Below are positions 8,965 to 18,109 of a stretch of 51,837 nt of DNA, one piece after another. The DNA is taken from NCBI RefSeq assembly GCF_007992495.1, contig NZ_BKAJ01000106.1:1-51837 (forward strand), in the 5' to 3' direction. Every line of letters starts with the position of its first letter. Position 1 is the first letter of the stretch. The notes below the pieces were generated by a model. That model saw only the letters and a list, made by a program, of their open reading frames with translations. It did not search any database and was not told where the DNA came from. This DNA comes from Reyranella soli. GTDB lineage: Bacteria > Pseudomonadota > Alphaproteobacteria > Reyranellales > Reyranellaceae. Made by a program: the position numbers and the translations under genes.

Positions 8965-11783
8965 CCACGGAGGCTCTCGCGGACCTGTTGAAGAGTCGCG
9001 GCTGCGAGTCGGTCTACTATTTCCATACCGACCATTTCGAGCCGTGGTCCGTGCGCATCGACAACGCCAGCGCCCGTGCCGTCGAACGCATGGCGGAAAT
9101 GGCACGTGCGAATCGCTATGCCCGCCGCCTGAGCCTGTTCTACAACGTGTTCGTCCCCTACAGGCTCGACAGTGACGGGCCAATCGGTCCGGCCGACTCG
9201 CACGTATCAGGCGATCGCGTCGTCTTCAACGGCCGCTCCGAGCGGCACGAAAGGCTGACGCGCGATGCCATCCGGCCACTGGTAACAGCCGACAGTCACG
9301 AAATGCACCTGCACGTCCATCATGAATTCTGGACGCGCAATACATCGCATTTCGACCATCCCGTATCGCGCTGGGTAAATGCCTGCAGCACGTCAGAGGC
9401 AGACCGACAACGGCTGGATCTGCTGTTCAAGCTGTCCAAGGAGGCAATCGCGCGCGAGATCGGCCGACCCTTCGAGCGGTGGGCGTTCGTCCACGGCAAT
9501 TGGGCGCTCAACGCATCGGATCCGCTGATCTGCCAGGTCAGCGACGAGATGTCGATCATCATGCGTCACGGCGGGCTCGGCGACTTCTCCTTCCCTGCTG
9601 GCCGCGGCTACTGCGATCCAAGACTCGAAAGGCCCTTCACCTGCAAGCCGATCGACCTAGCACGAGCCTATGACGATCCGCGCTCGGATCCACGGCCTGT
9701 CGATGCGCAAAGCAGGGTCATGGGTCCCGGGCGGTTCTTCATCTGGAACTCGCCGATCAAGGCAACCCATTCGTCTCTGGACTACTACAGCGCAGCGAAT
9801 CGGACGCTATTCAAGACGCCCGAACGCGTCGTGGGGACATGGCTCAGCAAGTCCGTCTGCCTTGGCAAGCAACTCTTCGTCAAGACACACGCCCATTCGA
9901 TGAAGTCCGACTACCGGTTGGCTGACGGCGATGGCTGCATCCCCCACTGCCACCCGGACATCATCGCCATCTTCGACTGCCTGTCACGTGCCTGCGACCG
10001 AGCCCGCATCGAGCTCAAGTTCGTGACAGTAAACGAAGTAATGCAGCATCTGCACTCCCTCGATGGCGGACAGGTCGAAACCTACTCGGATCCGCGCGTC
10101 GCCACAGCGTCGCTGCCTGAAGCGAACTTCCCGTCGACTGGCAGTCAAGACGCGCCAGAGGCGGCTGATGTGGCAGCCCCCTTCGAGCCCGCTCTTGCGC
10201 CGACGACGCCCCACGCCGTATCCGTAGAACTTGCGGCCATGCACCGCGCCTGGATGAACGGCGAAGGAGAGCGTTTCCCCGTCGACGACCTCTACCAGAC
10301 AAAGCTTTCCGGACACACAACCCTGGAAGCGTACGAACTCGCCGTCGCTGCGGCGATCTGCGAGCGCTATCCTGCTGCCGCTACGCGAATTGTGGAGATC
10401 GGCAGCGGCTGGGGTGGGCTTGCGATCCTGCTGGCACGGCTCGGATTCGAGGTGTTCGCGTTCGAAGGCAACCTTCGGCGCCATGCGGCCTGCAAGTGGC
10501 ACTTCGATCAACAAAGACAGCAGTATCCAGCCTTGCAGAACAGCCTCGTGCTCGCTCCCGCAGGGCTATTTCCAGCTACCTTTCCCAGCACGGCTCTTGC
10601 CGAAGACAAGATCAATGTCGGCATCTGCACCAACATCACGAGCTCCTATAGCGCAGAGAACTATCGTGCGATCGCGCATGCAGCTGCATCGTTCGACGAG
10701 CTGATCCTGGACCTCGCGCGATTCGGCGAAACTCGAAACGACCAGTCTGAACGCGATGCCCTGTTCGAGATGCTGAGAACAACGGACTTCAGGCCGGTCG
10801 AACAGCTGTACTTCTCTGCACCCTATGAATACTGGCGATTCCGCAGCCGGGCGGTCGGGACGCGTAGCGCCCTGCCGGTTGCGGCCGCCGCAGAAGCGCC
10901 CAGCGTGGCCGGCGCCTCAGACGGTTCCGCGCGCGTTCCGACCATACAGTTCGGCCCCATCGGCACACGCGGCCAATTGTTTTCGATGGCAGGTGATCAG
11001 CAGCTGACCACCTGCCCGGTCTGCCATTCGAAGCACATCGAACCGTTGTGGCGGATGCCGGCCACAACCTTGCCTGAGCCCATCCAGGTGTTCGGCGGGT
11101 ACTTCGACCAGATACCGACGTTGCAAGTGCCCGGCACCCTCTACGGATTCGACTTCTGCAGTGGTTGCGAGAGCATCTTCCTCAATCCCGTGCCCAGCCA
11201 CCAAAAGGAAGGCTATCGCAAGACCGACCACTACATCCGCAAGATGCAGACCGCGGCCGAGTGGAAAGGCTACGAGGATGCATATGACAGGTTCGCCCGC
11301 TGGATCCCGGCCAAGGCCACGGTGATGGTGGATGCCGCGTGCGGGATCGGCCAGTACCTCGAGGTGGCGCGCCAGCGCAACACGCACCGATGGCGGCGCC
11401 TGGTCGGCCTCGAGCTGGCCGAGAAGTATGTCGCCCATATGCGCAAGCAAGGTATCGAGGCGCACGTCTTCGACGTCGACAATGACGATCTGCTCGCCAT
11501 CCTCGACGCTGACAGCGTCGACTTCATCAGCTTCTGCGAGGCCTTCGAACATGTTGAGCGGCCGCTGGATGCCCTGCGCAAGCTGCTGGCCGTCCTGCGG
11601 CCAGGCGGGCGGCTGTTCTTCACCGCGCAGCGCTATGGCGAGGATGTCCAGGCGGCGGTGCGTCCCGGTGAACCGATCTACATCGGCCCCAAGGTCGTGA
11701 ACGACCTGCCAAGACACCTCGGATGCCGGATCGTCAACACGACGACCAGCCGCATGCGCTACTACATCGTGTTGGAGAAGTAG
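8961..11783 (+). CDS. trifunctional protein: deacetylase-like domain plus two methyltransferase domains
   Basis: A 940-residue protein with three apparent catalytic modules. Residues about 1-370 have dispersed His/Asp motifs (YFHTDHFEPW near 20, MHLHVHHEFW near 115, FVHGNW near 176, VKTHAHSM near 310), which resemble a metal-dependent polysaccharide-deacetylase/glycosidase barrel; this is the least certain part. Residues about 430-660 are a class I methyltransferase (VEIGSGWGGLAILLARLGFE near 479) closely related to the preceding gene product. Residues about 683-940 start with a four-Cys zinc ribbon (CPVC near 684, CSGC near 732) followed by a second, different methyltransferase (VDAACGIGQYLEVA near 790, then FCEAFEHVERP and LRPGGRLFFTAQ). 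It overlaps the upstream gene by 4 bases and ends 4 bases before the amidotransferase gene. It is likely a glycan-decorating enzyme in the cytoplasm; no signal peptide is visible. Confidence 0.8.
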   Translation: MTTEALADLLKSRGCESVYYFHTDHFEPWSVRIDNASARAVERMAEMARANRYARRLSLFYNVFVPYRLDSDGPIGPADSHVSGDRVVFNGRSERHERLTRDAIRPLVTADSHEMHLHVHHEFWTRNTSHFDHPVSRWVNACSTSEADRQRLDLLFKLSKEAIAREIGRPFERWAFVHGNWALNASDPLICQVSDEMSIIMRHGGLGDFSFPAGRGYCDPRLERPFTCKPIDLARAYDDPRSDPRPVDAQSRVMGPGRFFIWNSPIKATHSSLDYYSAANRTLFKTPERVVGTWLSKSVCLGKQLFVKTHAHSMKSDYRLADGDGCIPHCHPDIIAIFDCLSRACDRARIELKFVTVNEVMQHLHSLDGGQVETYSDPRVATASLPEANFPSTGSQDAPEAADVAAPFEPALAPTTPHAVSVELAAMHRAWMNGEGERFPVDDLYQTKLSGHTTLEAYELAVAAAICERYPAAATRIVEIGSGWGGLAILLARLGFEVFAFEGNLRRHAACKWHFDQQRQQYPALQNSLVLAPAGLFPATFPSTALAEDKINVGICTNITSSYSAENYRAIAHAAASFDELILDLARFGETRNDQSERDALFEMLRTTDFRPVEQLYFSAPYEYWRFRSRAVGTRSALPVAAAAEAPSVAGASDGSARVPTIQFGPIGTRGQLFSMAGDQQLTTCPVCHSKHIEPLWRMPATTLPEPIQVFGGYFDQIPTLQVPGTLYGFDFCSGCESIFLNPVPSHQKEGYRKTDHYIRKMQTAAEWKGYEDAYDRFARWIPAKATVMVDAACGIGQYLEVARQRNTHRWRRLVGLELAEKYVAHMRKQGIEAHVFDVDNDDLLAILDADSVDFISFCEAFEHVERPLDALRKLLAVLRPGGRLFFTAQRYGEDVQAAVRPGEPIYIGPKVVNDLPRHLGCRIVNTTTSRMRYYIVLEK

Positions 11784-11787
11784 ACAG

Positions 11788-13734
11788 ATGTGCGGACTGG
11801 CCGCCGCCTTGCTGATGCAGCCCACGGCAGTACCGCAAGCCGAGCTGCATCGGCGTGGCATTGCCATGGCTAATGTCCTCCGGCATCGCGGGCCGGACGG
11901 TGAAGGCGTGTGGACCGATCATGGCGTCGTGTTGGCGCACCGCCGGCTGGCAATCATTGACACGTCCGCCGCCGCCGACCAGCCGATGCACGACGAAAGT
12001 GGCACGGTCCATGTCATCTTCAATGGCGCCATCTACAACTTCAGGGAGCTGCGCGGCGAACTGGTCGCTGCCGGCCACCGCTTCCGCAGCACCGGCGACA
12101 CCGAAGTCATCGTCAACGGTTATCGCGCGTGGGGAACAGGCCTGTTCTCGCGGCTAGTGGGCATGTTTGCGATTATCATCTGGGATTCGCATGCTGGGCG
12201 GCTGGTTGCCGCTCGTGATCGCTTCGGCGAGAAGCCGCTGCACTACCTGGAGCGCGCGGATGGCATCCTTTTCGGGTCGGAGATCAAGGTCATCCTCACC
12301 TGGCCAGGCGTGCCACGCCGGCCCAATCTATCCGCCCTGCACGATTTCCTGAGCTTCAGTTACATAATCGGAACCGAGACGGCCTTTGCCGGCATCAAGC
12401 GGCTGCCGCCGGCCCATCTGATGATATGCGACCGCGGCCGGCCACCTCTGCTCCAGCGCTACTGGCAGCTTCCGGCCGTCGGCGAGAACCCGGTGACAGG
12501 CAGCGACGCCGACCTCAAGCGTGAGCTCATCGACCGCATCCGCAACGCCGTCACCCTGTGCCGGGTGGCCGACGTGCCGCTGGGCGCGTTCCTGTCCGGC
12601 GGCGTCGATTCGAGCGCGGTCGTGGCGATGATGGCGCCGACACACCAGGGACCGATCGAGACCTTTTCGTCGGGTTTCGGCTTCGGCGATTATGACGAGA
12701 CCCGTTACGCCACGTTGGTCGCAGAGCGATACCGAACCAACCATCACGTCTTCACCTACGACAAGAAGATCGTCGGCAGCCTGGCCAAGCTTGCCTGGCA
12801 CTATGACGAGCCGTTCGCCGACTCCTCGGCCCTGGTGACCTACGCCTTGGCGCGGGAGACGCGGCAGATCGTGACCGTGGCGCTGACCGGCGACGGCGCT
12901 GACGAGACCTTGCTGGGCTACGCTCGCTACTTCCGCTACGGCGCGCAGCTTTCGCGCAACGGCGGCGGCCGGCAGTTGCCGGAGCTCTATGCGCCTAACG
13001 GCCTCGACGGCCATCGCCGCGCGGCCGGCGATGCCTATGGCTACCTCATGGAGACCTTCCGCGAACGGCAAAAGCTGGCGGGCTACGACCTTACCATGTT
13101 GCCCTATCTCGATCGCTGCACCTACGACGGCCTGGCTGAGTGGGTCGTGGACGGACTGACCCCCGAGGAACAGGCAGGGCGGATCGATCTCGAGACCTAC
13201 CTGCCCTGCGATCTGCTCACCAAGGTCGATGTCGCCGCAATGGCACACGGATTGGAGACGCGCGCGCCTTTCCTCAACCACGAGCTGGTCGAATGGGTCT
13301 CGCGCATCCCCGGCAACCGCAAGGTCTGGGGCAACGAAGGCAAAGCGCTGCTGAAGTCCGCGCTCGAACCGTTCGTGCCGCGTGAATGCATGTACCGCCC
13401 GAAGGTCGGCTTTCGCGTCCCGATCGCCAAGATGATGCGAGAGAACCTGCGTTCGGCGACTGAAGCCATCCTCCTGAGCGAACGTTTCGCTGACCGTCGC
13501 CTGGTGCGTCGAGAATTCGTGCAGCAGATGCTGGCCGAGCACAACACGCAGCGGCAGGAGCATGGCACTCGCCTGTGGGCCCTGGTGATGCTCGAGATGT
13601 GGTTCAGGACATGGATCGACAAAGACAGCAACCAGCCGATGAGCGACGATGACAACCCGTTTGCCGAGATCGCCCCACTAGAGCCCATGCCCCGATTTGG
13701 GGAGGCTGAAAGCCACGCGGCGGAGAGGGCCTGA
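11788..13734 (+). CDS. asnB: asparagine synthetase (glutamine-hydrolysing)-type amidotransferase
   Basis: A 648-residue AsnB-family protein. It begins MCGL, so Cys2 is available as the glutaminase nucleophile once Met is removed, and RHRGPDGEGVW and the GATase-2 fold follow. The synthetase half has the ATP PP-loop SGGVDSSAV at about 270-278, then LTGDGADETLLGY and a conserved C-terminal RAPFLNHELVEW. A GGAG lies about 10 bases before the ATG. The family either makes asparagine or, in glycan loci, transfers an amide to a carboxyl group. The reported example is WbpS in Pseudomonas aeruginosa O6, which amidates a galactosaminuronic acid. Given the dehydrogenase and epimerase at 20-23 kb, amidation of a uronic acid in the polysaccharide is a reasonable inference here. 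The symbol refers to the family, not to proven asparagine synthesis. Confidence 0.9.
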   Translation: MCGLAAALLMQPTAVPQAELHRRGIAMANVLRHRGPDGEGVWTDHGVVLAHRRLAIIDTSAAADQPMHDESGTVHVIFNGAIYNFRELRGELVAAGHRFRSTGDTEVIVNGYRAWGTGLFSRLVGMFAIIIWDSHAGRLVAARDRFGEKPLHYLERADGILFGSEIKVILTWPGVPRRPNLSALHDFLSFSYIIGTETAFAGIKRLPPAHLMICDRGRPPLLQRYWQLPAVGENPVTGSDADLKRELIDRIRNAVTLCRVADVPLGAFLSGGVDSSAVVAMMAPTHQGPIETFSSGFGFGDYDETRYATLVAERYRTNHHVFTYDKKIVGSLAKLAWHYDEPFADSSALVTYALARETRQIVTVALTGDGADETLLGYARYFRYGAQLSRNGGGRQLPELYAPNGLDGHRRAAGDAYGYLMETFRERQKLAGYDLTMLPYLDRCTYDGLAEWVVDGLTPEEQAGRIDLETYLPCDLLTKVDVAAMAHGLETRAPFLNHELVEWVSRIPGNRKVWGNEGKALLKSALEPFVPRECMYRPKVGFRVPIAKMMRENLRSATEAILLSERFADRRLVRREFVQQMLAEHNTQRQEHGTRLWALVMLEMWFRTWIDKDSNQPMSDDDNPFAEIAPLEPMPRFGEAESHAAERA

Positions 13735-13741
13735 AGGTCTG

Positions 13742-14500
13742 ATGCTTGGCGGACATCCTACGAAAACAAGCTTCGAGCGGACGCTCAAGACCGCGCTGAG
13801 ATGGAACCCCCGGCGCAGGGAGATCATGCGGGATCTGCTGGCGCTAATGGCTGCTGTTGACGGTCCCCGCCTAGAGATACTCAGCCAGGAGCACGCGAAC
13901 GCCCTCCGCACTGCCGATCCAGCGTCGGGCTACAAGTATCTCGATGTCGCCCTTTACACTCTGCAGAAGCTTCTCCTTGCACATGAGCTCGGCCTCGAAG
14001 GAGGGCTACCCCGTCGCGTGCTGGACATTGGCACTGGCGGCGGTCATTTCCCGTTCGTCTGCCAGTTCTTTGGCCATCAGGTAGTCGGGATCGACATCGA
14101 CAACGAACTCTACAAAGGCATCGCCGCCTGCCTCGGCATCCAGCGCACCATCGTCCGGGTCACACCGCTAGCGCTGCTGCCAAACCTGGGGCAGAAGTTC
14201 GACCTGATCACGGCATGCGACGTCACGTTCAACGACAAGGATGACCGGGATGGCCGGCGGGTCTACTGGACACTGGCAGAATGGGCGTTTCTCCTCGACG
14301 ACCTCTTCGCCCATCACCTCGAATATCCTGGCACCCTCTACCTCAAGCTCAACAAAGAATGGCAAAGAGGGTTCTTTGGCTCGGACCGTCTCTTCTTCAA
14401 TCGCGAGCTGCTGGCGATGGCGGCCCGAAAGGGCGCGGTGATCAGCCGGCGGCGCGGCATCATCAAGTTTTCGCTCGCATCGCGACACGAGATCCGATAG
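13742..14500 (+). CDS. class I SAM-dependent methyltransferase
   Basis: A 252-residue methyltransferase with a textbook motif I (RVLDIGTGGGHFPFVCQFFGH) followed by VVGIDIDNELY, then FDLITACDVTFN and a C-terminal LYLKLNKEW block. The frame is open to 13697, inside asnB. The ATG at 13742 lies just after the asnB stop and has GAAGG 4 bases upstream, so I take it as the start. It is the last gene of the plus-strand run and faces the KpsE-like gene tail to tail; the 68-base gap between them holds two GGCGCC blocks but no convincing terminator. Probable role: methylation of a sugar or glycan made by this locus. The target is unknown. Confidence 0.82.
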   Translation: MLGGHPTKTSFERTLKTALRWNPRRREIMRDLLALMAAVDGPRLEILSQEHANALRTADPASGYKYLDVALYTLQKLLLAHELGLEGGLPRRVLDIGTGGGHFPFVCQFFGHQVVGIDIDNELYKGIAACLGIQRTIVRVTPLALLPNLGQKFDLITACDVTFNDKDDRDGRRVYWTLAEWAFLLDDLFAHHLEYPGTLYLKLNKEWQRGFFGSDRLFFNRELLAMAARKGAVISRRRGIIKFSLASRHEIR

Positions 14501-14568
14501 CCAGGCGCCCCGAGGGTACTACACACAGAGGTGCGCGGCGCCCAGTCCACCACCTCCTGCAAAAACCT

Positions 14569-16593
14569 CTAGGCCAGATGGTCGCGAACCGCGTACACAA
14601 CGAGCATACCGAGGAACCATGCCGCAGCGGCGGCCAGAACGACAACGAAGATGGACTTAACTCGGTCCGGATAAAGCGACGTTTGAGGCAATTTGGGCTT
14701 CACAAACAACGCCAGATAGGATTGCTGATTCTGCGCCATAATAAAGGCTTGGCTGCGGAGACTCAGGGCTTCGCCGTAGACTTTCTCTGCGAACTGGCGC
14801 TCCGCATCCAATGACTGAAATCCCCTCAATGCTTCCGGCGAAATTGCCTTCACCTGTGAGGTGCCAAGCTGACTCTCTTGCCTGATCTTGGCTTCCAGGG
14901 ATGCGATTTGCGAATTCAAAGACGTGAGATTCGGGGAATTGGGTGACACGGTCCGAATGGCGGTTTGTTGGGCCTGCAAGCCGGCCAACTGCTTGCGCAG
15001 ATCATCGACAATAGCTACCCCGGCGGCCGCTTCCCTATCTGCGTCAACCAAGCCACTTTTCTCTCGAAATGTCAGCAACTGCTCGCGGGCAGCCACCAGT
15101 TGCTGCTGCGCGCGATTGAGATTGTCGTTGGCGAGCTTAACAATGTCTTCCTGGGCTTGAGTGTTCAGCCGCCGAAACATCTCATCCGATGTGGCGATTA
15201 GCGTTTCCGCCAATGCGAGGGAATCTTGGGGCGAAAACGCTCTCACCGAAACCGAAACGTTTCCCGACACAATATCGAAGTGCGCCAGCACCATTCGCGC
15301 CCAATACGCGTTGAGTTCCTCCGCACTGACGTCGTGCTCCGGCAGACGCGACCAAAAGTCGATGCCCGGCTTCGAAAAGACACTTCGCAATTCAATGCGG
15401 CCCTCAACATCAGCAATTGCCTGAGGACTGTTGATGTAGTCGGTCACGACAAAGGCGTCTGGCGACATTGCCGTCGTACCTGTCATCGCTGTCGACATCG
15501 TCCGGCCGGATGCCTGTGAGGGCCCGCGCACTGCAAACTGGAACGTCGTGACATATTGGCTCGACGCCACGAAGCCGTAGTACACGATGGCCAGGATCGT
15601 CGGAATGCCGATCACAAGGAGCGCCGACACCCCGAGCCAGCCACCGAACCGCGCCCGGCGCGCCCGTTGAGGCATCTGTGGCAAGGGAGCCGCGCGCAAC
15701 GTCGAGGGAACCTCGACAGGTGTCGCCTGGAGGGGCAGTTGGCCCCCGGCGACCGGCTTCAAATCCGTGCCCGGTACCAGCTGCAATGCTTGCCGTGGGG
15801 CGAGTGCAGTAGCTCCCCCCGGCTTGCTCGGCGCGGTCGCGAGAAGTGTCCCTTTTCGAAGCTCCGCCTTCGCACTCGCCTTACGATGTCCCTCGGTCGG
15901 CTTGCCCTCGAACAGCCGATAGCTTCCTTCACTCCCACAATCGAAGCCTCCGGAGCACGGTACCAGCCCGTACTTTGCCAACTCCTCGACAAGGCGCTCC
16001 TGCTCTTCTGCAGTTTCCCGTTTTACACAGAAGCGCTGCAGGTCCATCAGGACGTAACGATAGCCTGCCAATTCACGACACAAACGGACATAGGCGCTCG
16101 GATCCTGGGTCGATACGAAATCGGTCAGGATCGCCAAGGAGTCGGATACATCGAGATCCAGGACAGCGTCCGGAAATTCAGCTCCCACCAGACGGCAGTT
16201 GTTTTCCATATGCGGATATTGTGCCGTCAGTTCCCGCAGGATCGTCGTCGACGTGAGATGTCTGCGGTCGTCACGCTCGACACCAACTGCCGTAAACCCC
16301 TCGTATGCCAGCATGAACGGTACTGTGCCGAGGCCCGAGCCAATCTCATGATACGATCTCAGGTCGGGCAGGCGCCGTTTCACGAAATCCAGGATCGAGA
16401 GCTCGTAGCTTCGGATCGGAAAGCCTTTGGACAACCAGAAGCTGTAGTGTTCGTAAGCCCCGGACCGGTCGATCCCCACCAGCTCAATCCGTTCGCTCAG
16501 GACGCGAACAGTTGTCTGGCGAACTGCCTCCGCTGCGTCGAGCGGAACAGACGACTCACCTTCGGGCTGTTGGGGAAGCGGCTCGCCTTGCAT
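14569..16593 (-). CDS. kpsE: KpsE-like capsule export polysaccharide co-polymerase with fused N-terminal methyltransferase-like domain
   Basis: A 674-residue fusion. Residues about 55-230 form a class I methyltransferase-like domain (YHEIGSGLGTVPFMLAYEGF, then GVERDD, later VLMDLQRF). It is homologous to the free-standing protein at 8287 and to the middle of the protein at 8961. A Pro/Ala-rich linker of about 85 residues follows. Then comes a typical KpsE/BexC/CtrB inner-membrane protein: transmembrane helix about 317-340, periplasmic part with long coiled coil about 475-575, second helix about 647-669 and a short cytoplasmic tail. KpsE proteins normally have about 380 residues, so the extra domain nearly doubles the length and would sit in the cytoplasm beside KpsT. 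It is last in the wbpA-epimerase-GT-kpsM-kpsT operon, 19 bases after kpsT. The export role is firm; catalytic activity of the added domain is inferred. Confidence 0.88.
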   Translation of the reverse strand: MQGEPLPQQPEGESSVPLDAAEAVRQTTVRVLSERIELVGIDRSGAYEHYSFWLSKGFPIRSYELSILDFVKRRLPDLRSYHEIGSGLGTVPFMLAYEGFTAVGVERDDRRHLTSTTILRELTAQYPHMENNCRLVGAEFPDAVLDLDVSDSLAILTDFVSTQDPSAYVRLCRELAGYRYVLMDLQRFCVKRETAEEQERLVEELAKYGLVPCSGGFDCGSEGSYRLFEGKPTEGHRKASAKAELRKGTLLATAPSKPGGATALAPRQALQLVPGTDLKPVAGGQLPLQATPVEVPSTLRAAPLPQMPQRARRARFGGWLGVSALLVIGIPTILAIVYYGFVASSQYVTTFQFAVRGPSQASGRTMSTAMTGTTAMSPDAFVVTDYINSPQAIADVEGRIELRSVFSKPGIDFWSRLPEHDVSAEELNAYWARMVLAHFDIVSGNVSVSVRAFSPQDSLALAETLIATSDEMFRRLNTQAQEDIVKLANDNLNRAQQQLVAAREQLLTFREKSGLVDADREAAAGVAIVDDLRKQLAGLQAQQTAIRTVSPNSPNLTSLNSQIASLEAKIRQESQLGTSQVKAISPEALRGFQSLDAERQFAEKVYGEALSLRSQAFIMAQNQQSYLALFVKPKLPQTSLYPDRVKSIFVVVLAAAAAWFLGMLVVYAVRDHLA

Positions 16594-16612
16594 TGTTCGC
16601 GCAGCGCTCGGT

Positions 16613-17284
16613 TCAGTTCGTCAGCATCGGTTCGTTCACGATATCATTGTAGCATGCCACCGCCTGCTTGATATCGTCATAGTAGGTCAACTTGCCCTTA
16701 TGAAGGGTCGCGCCAACGTCACAGTAGGTCAACAAAGTCTCCGTCTGATGCGACACCATGATCACCCGACTATTGACAAGCCGCTGCTGAAAGGCGGCCT
16801 GGCAGCGTGCCGCAAAGCGGGCGTCGCCCGCACTCAGCGCCTCGTCGATCAGATAGACATCGAATTCCAAGGCGATGCTTGCCCCGAAAGCCAACCTCGA
16901 CCCCATACCGCTCGAATAGGTCTTGAAGGGCTCATCGAAGTACTCCCCTAGATCAGCGAACGACTCGACGAAATCAACCACCTGCGCAACGTCAAAGCCA
17001 TACACTCGCGCAAGAAATGCGGCATTTTCCCGGCCGGTCATGTTGCCAGCAAAGCACCCAGAGTATCCCAACGGGAACGAGATGCTGACACCCCGCCGGA
17101 TTCGGCCGCGTTCCGGAAACTCGGTGCCGCTGATCAGTCGCAGCAAGGTCGACTTACCCGCCCCGTTCAGGCCCAGAATTCCAATGTTCTTCGTAGTATC
17201 CAATACGAGATTTACCGAATCGAGAACGACCTTTCGTCCGAGCCGTGTCGGATAGCTCTTATGCACATTCTCGAACACGATCAT
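16613..17284 (-). CDS. kpsT: KpsT-type capsule/polysaccharide ABC transporter ATPase
   Basis: A 223-residue ATP-binding subunit, the usual length for KpsT. It has Walker A GLNGAGKST, a signature YSSGMGSRLAFG (the serine-glycine form found in polysaccharide exporters), Walker B VYLIDEALSAGD and the switch His in MVSHQ. It lacks the C-terminal sugar-recognition domain of the Wzt type, so the exporter should be of the KpsM/KpsT capsule kind in which the lipid-linked chain is finished before export. It overlaps kpsM by ATGA at 17281-17284 and precedes the KpsE-like gene by 19 bases. It acts on the cytoplasmic face of the inner membrane. Confidence 0.95.
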   Translation of the reverse strand: MIVFENVHKSYPTRLGRKVVLDSVNLVLDTTKNIGILGLNGAGKSTLLRLISGTEFPERGRIRRGVSISFPLGYSGCFAGNMTGRENAAFLARVYGFDVAQVVDFVESFADLGEYFDEPFKTYSSGMGSRLAFGASIALEFDVYLIDEALSAGDARFAARCQAAFQQRLVNSRVIMVSHQTETLLTYCDVGATLHKGKLTYYDDIKQAVACYNDIVNEPMLTN

Positions 17285-18108
17285 GTCGGTTCCAATAACT
17301 TGCGGCGCGTGGCCCGCAGCAGCATCAGCCCGATAGCGACAGTCAAAGCACTTGAGAGGACGGCGTAACCGCGGTCCAAATCGGGTGGATCGTAGTTACG
17401 ATAGTAGCCGCTTCGGACCCACATGATACAATGCATCAGTGGGTTGTACAAAAGATAGCCGCGAAAAGGCGGAGGGACGCTCTCGGGGAGAAACCAGAGT
17501 CCAGACAAGAGGAACAAGGGACTCAACAGGAAACCGAAAATCGTCGACCAGTTGGTTACGAACACTTGAATGATTGCGTTGATGGTACCCACCCCGAAGC
17601 CGAAGGCGATCGTGACGGCAATGGCTGCTGCCAAGCTCAACGGGTGACGCGGGATAGCCTCGCCATGTCCTGCCAAGACAAGGCCCAAAAACATCAGGAA
17701 CCCAACGAACAGGTAGGTCGCCGCTTCTAAAATCGCCCGGGAAATCATGACATCAAGTGGCTTGATCGGCGGGAGATTCAGCAAAGAGCGGTTTCCGGCC
17801 ACCGCACCGGCTACATACGCCGCAAGCTTGTAGAACAAGAAATACGTCATCAGCCCGGTCAGCATGAACATGATCATGCTGCCACCCAGAGGACTGTGTC
17901 GCTTCAAGACGTAGCTGAAGAGCAGGCCGAGCACGATCAAATGAAGCATCGGCTCGATGATTGCCCACAGGTAGCCAAGCCGACTTTCTCCGAAATGTGC
18001 GCGAGTCTCGCGCCGAACAAGGGCTGCAATGACGCGAAACTGCAATCGAATAGCGTCCGCCCAAGCCTTTCGTGTTTGAGAGTGCATGGTGGTGCGAGAG
18101 CTATTCAT
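17281..18108 (-). CDS. kpsM: KpsM-type capsule/polysaccharide ABC transporter permease
   Basis: A 275-residue ABC-2 type permease with about six hydrophobic helices. It carries the family's N-terminal block (RETRAHFGESRLGYLWAIIE) and the C-terminal segment with FLLSPLFLLSGLWFLPESVP. It forms the inner-membrane channel for a lipid-linked polysaccharide together with KpsT. The ATG is one base after the stop of the preceding glycosyltransferase, and its AGGAGAG ribosome site lies inside that gene's last codons; its own stop overlaps kpsT by 4 bases. This tight packing shows an operon. Assignment is firm at family level. Confidence 0.95.
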   Translation of the reverse strand: MNSSRTTMHSQTRKAWADAIRLQFRVIAALVRRETRAHFGESRLGYLWAIIEPMLHLIVLGLLFSYVLKRHSPLGGSMIMFMLTGLMTYFLFYKLAAYVAGAVAGNRSLLNLPPIKPLDVMISRAILEAATYLFVGFLMFLGLVLAGHGEAIPRHPLSLAAAIAVTIAFGFGVGTINAIIQVFVTNWSTIFGFLLSPLFLLSGLWFLPESVPPPFRGYLLYNPLMHCIMWVRSGYYRNYDPPDLDRGYAVLSSALTVAIGLMLLRATRRKLLEPT

Positions 18109-18109
18109 G

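Noticed and set aside
12328..13563. Long open frame on the minus strand (about 411 codons) over asnB
   Set aside because: AsnB motifs are complete on the plus strand; the antisense text has no domain.
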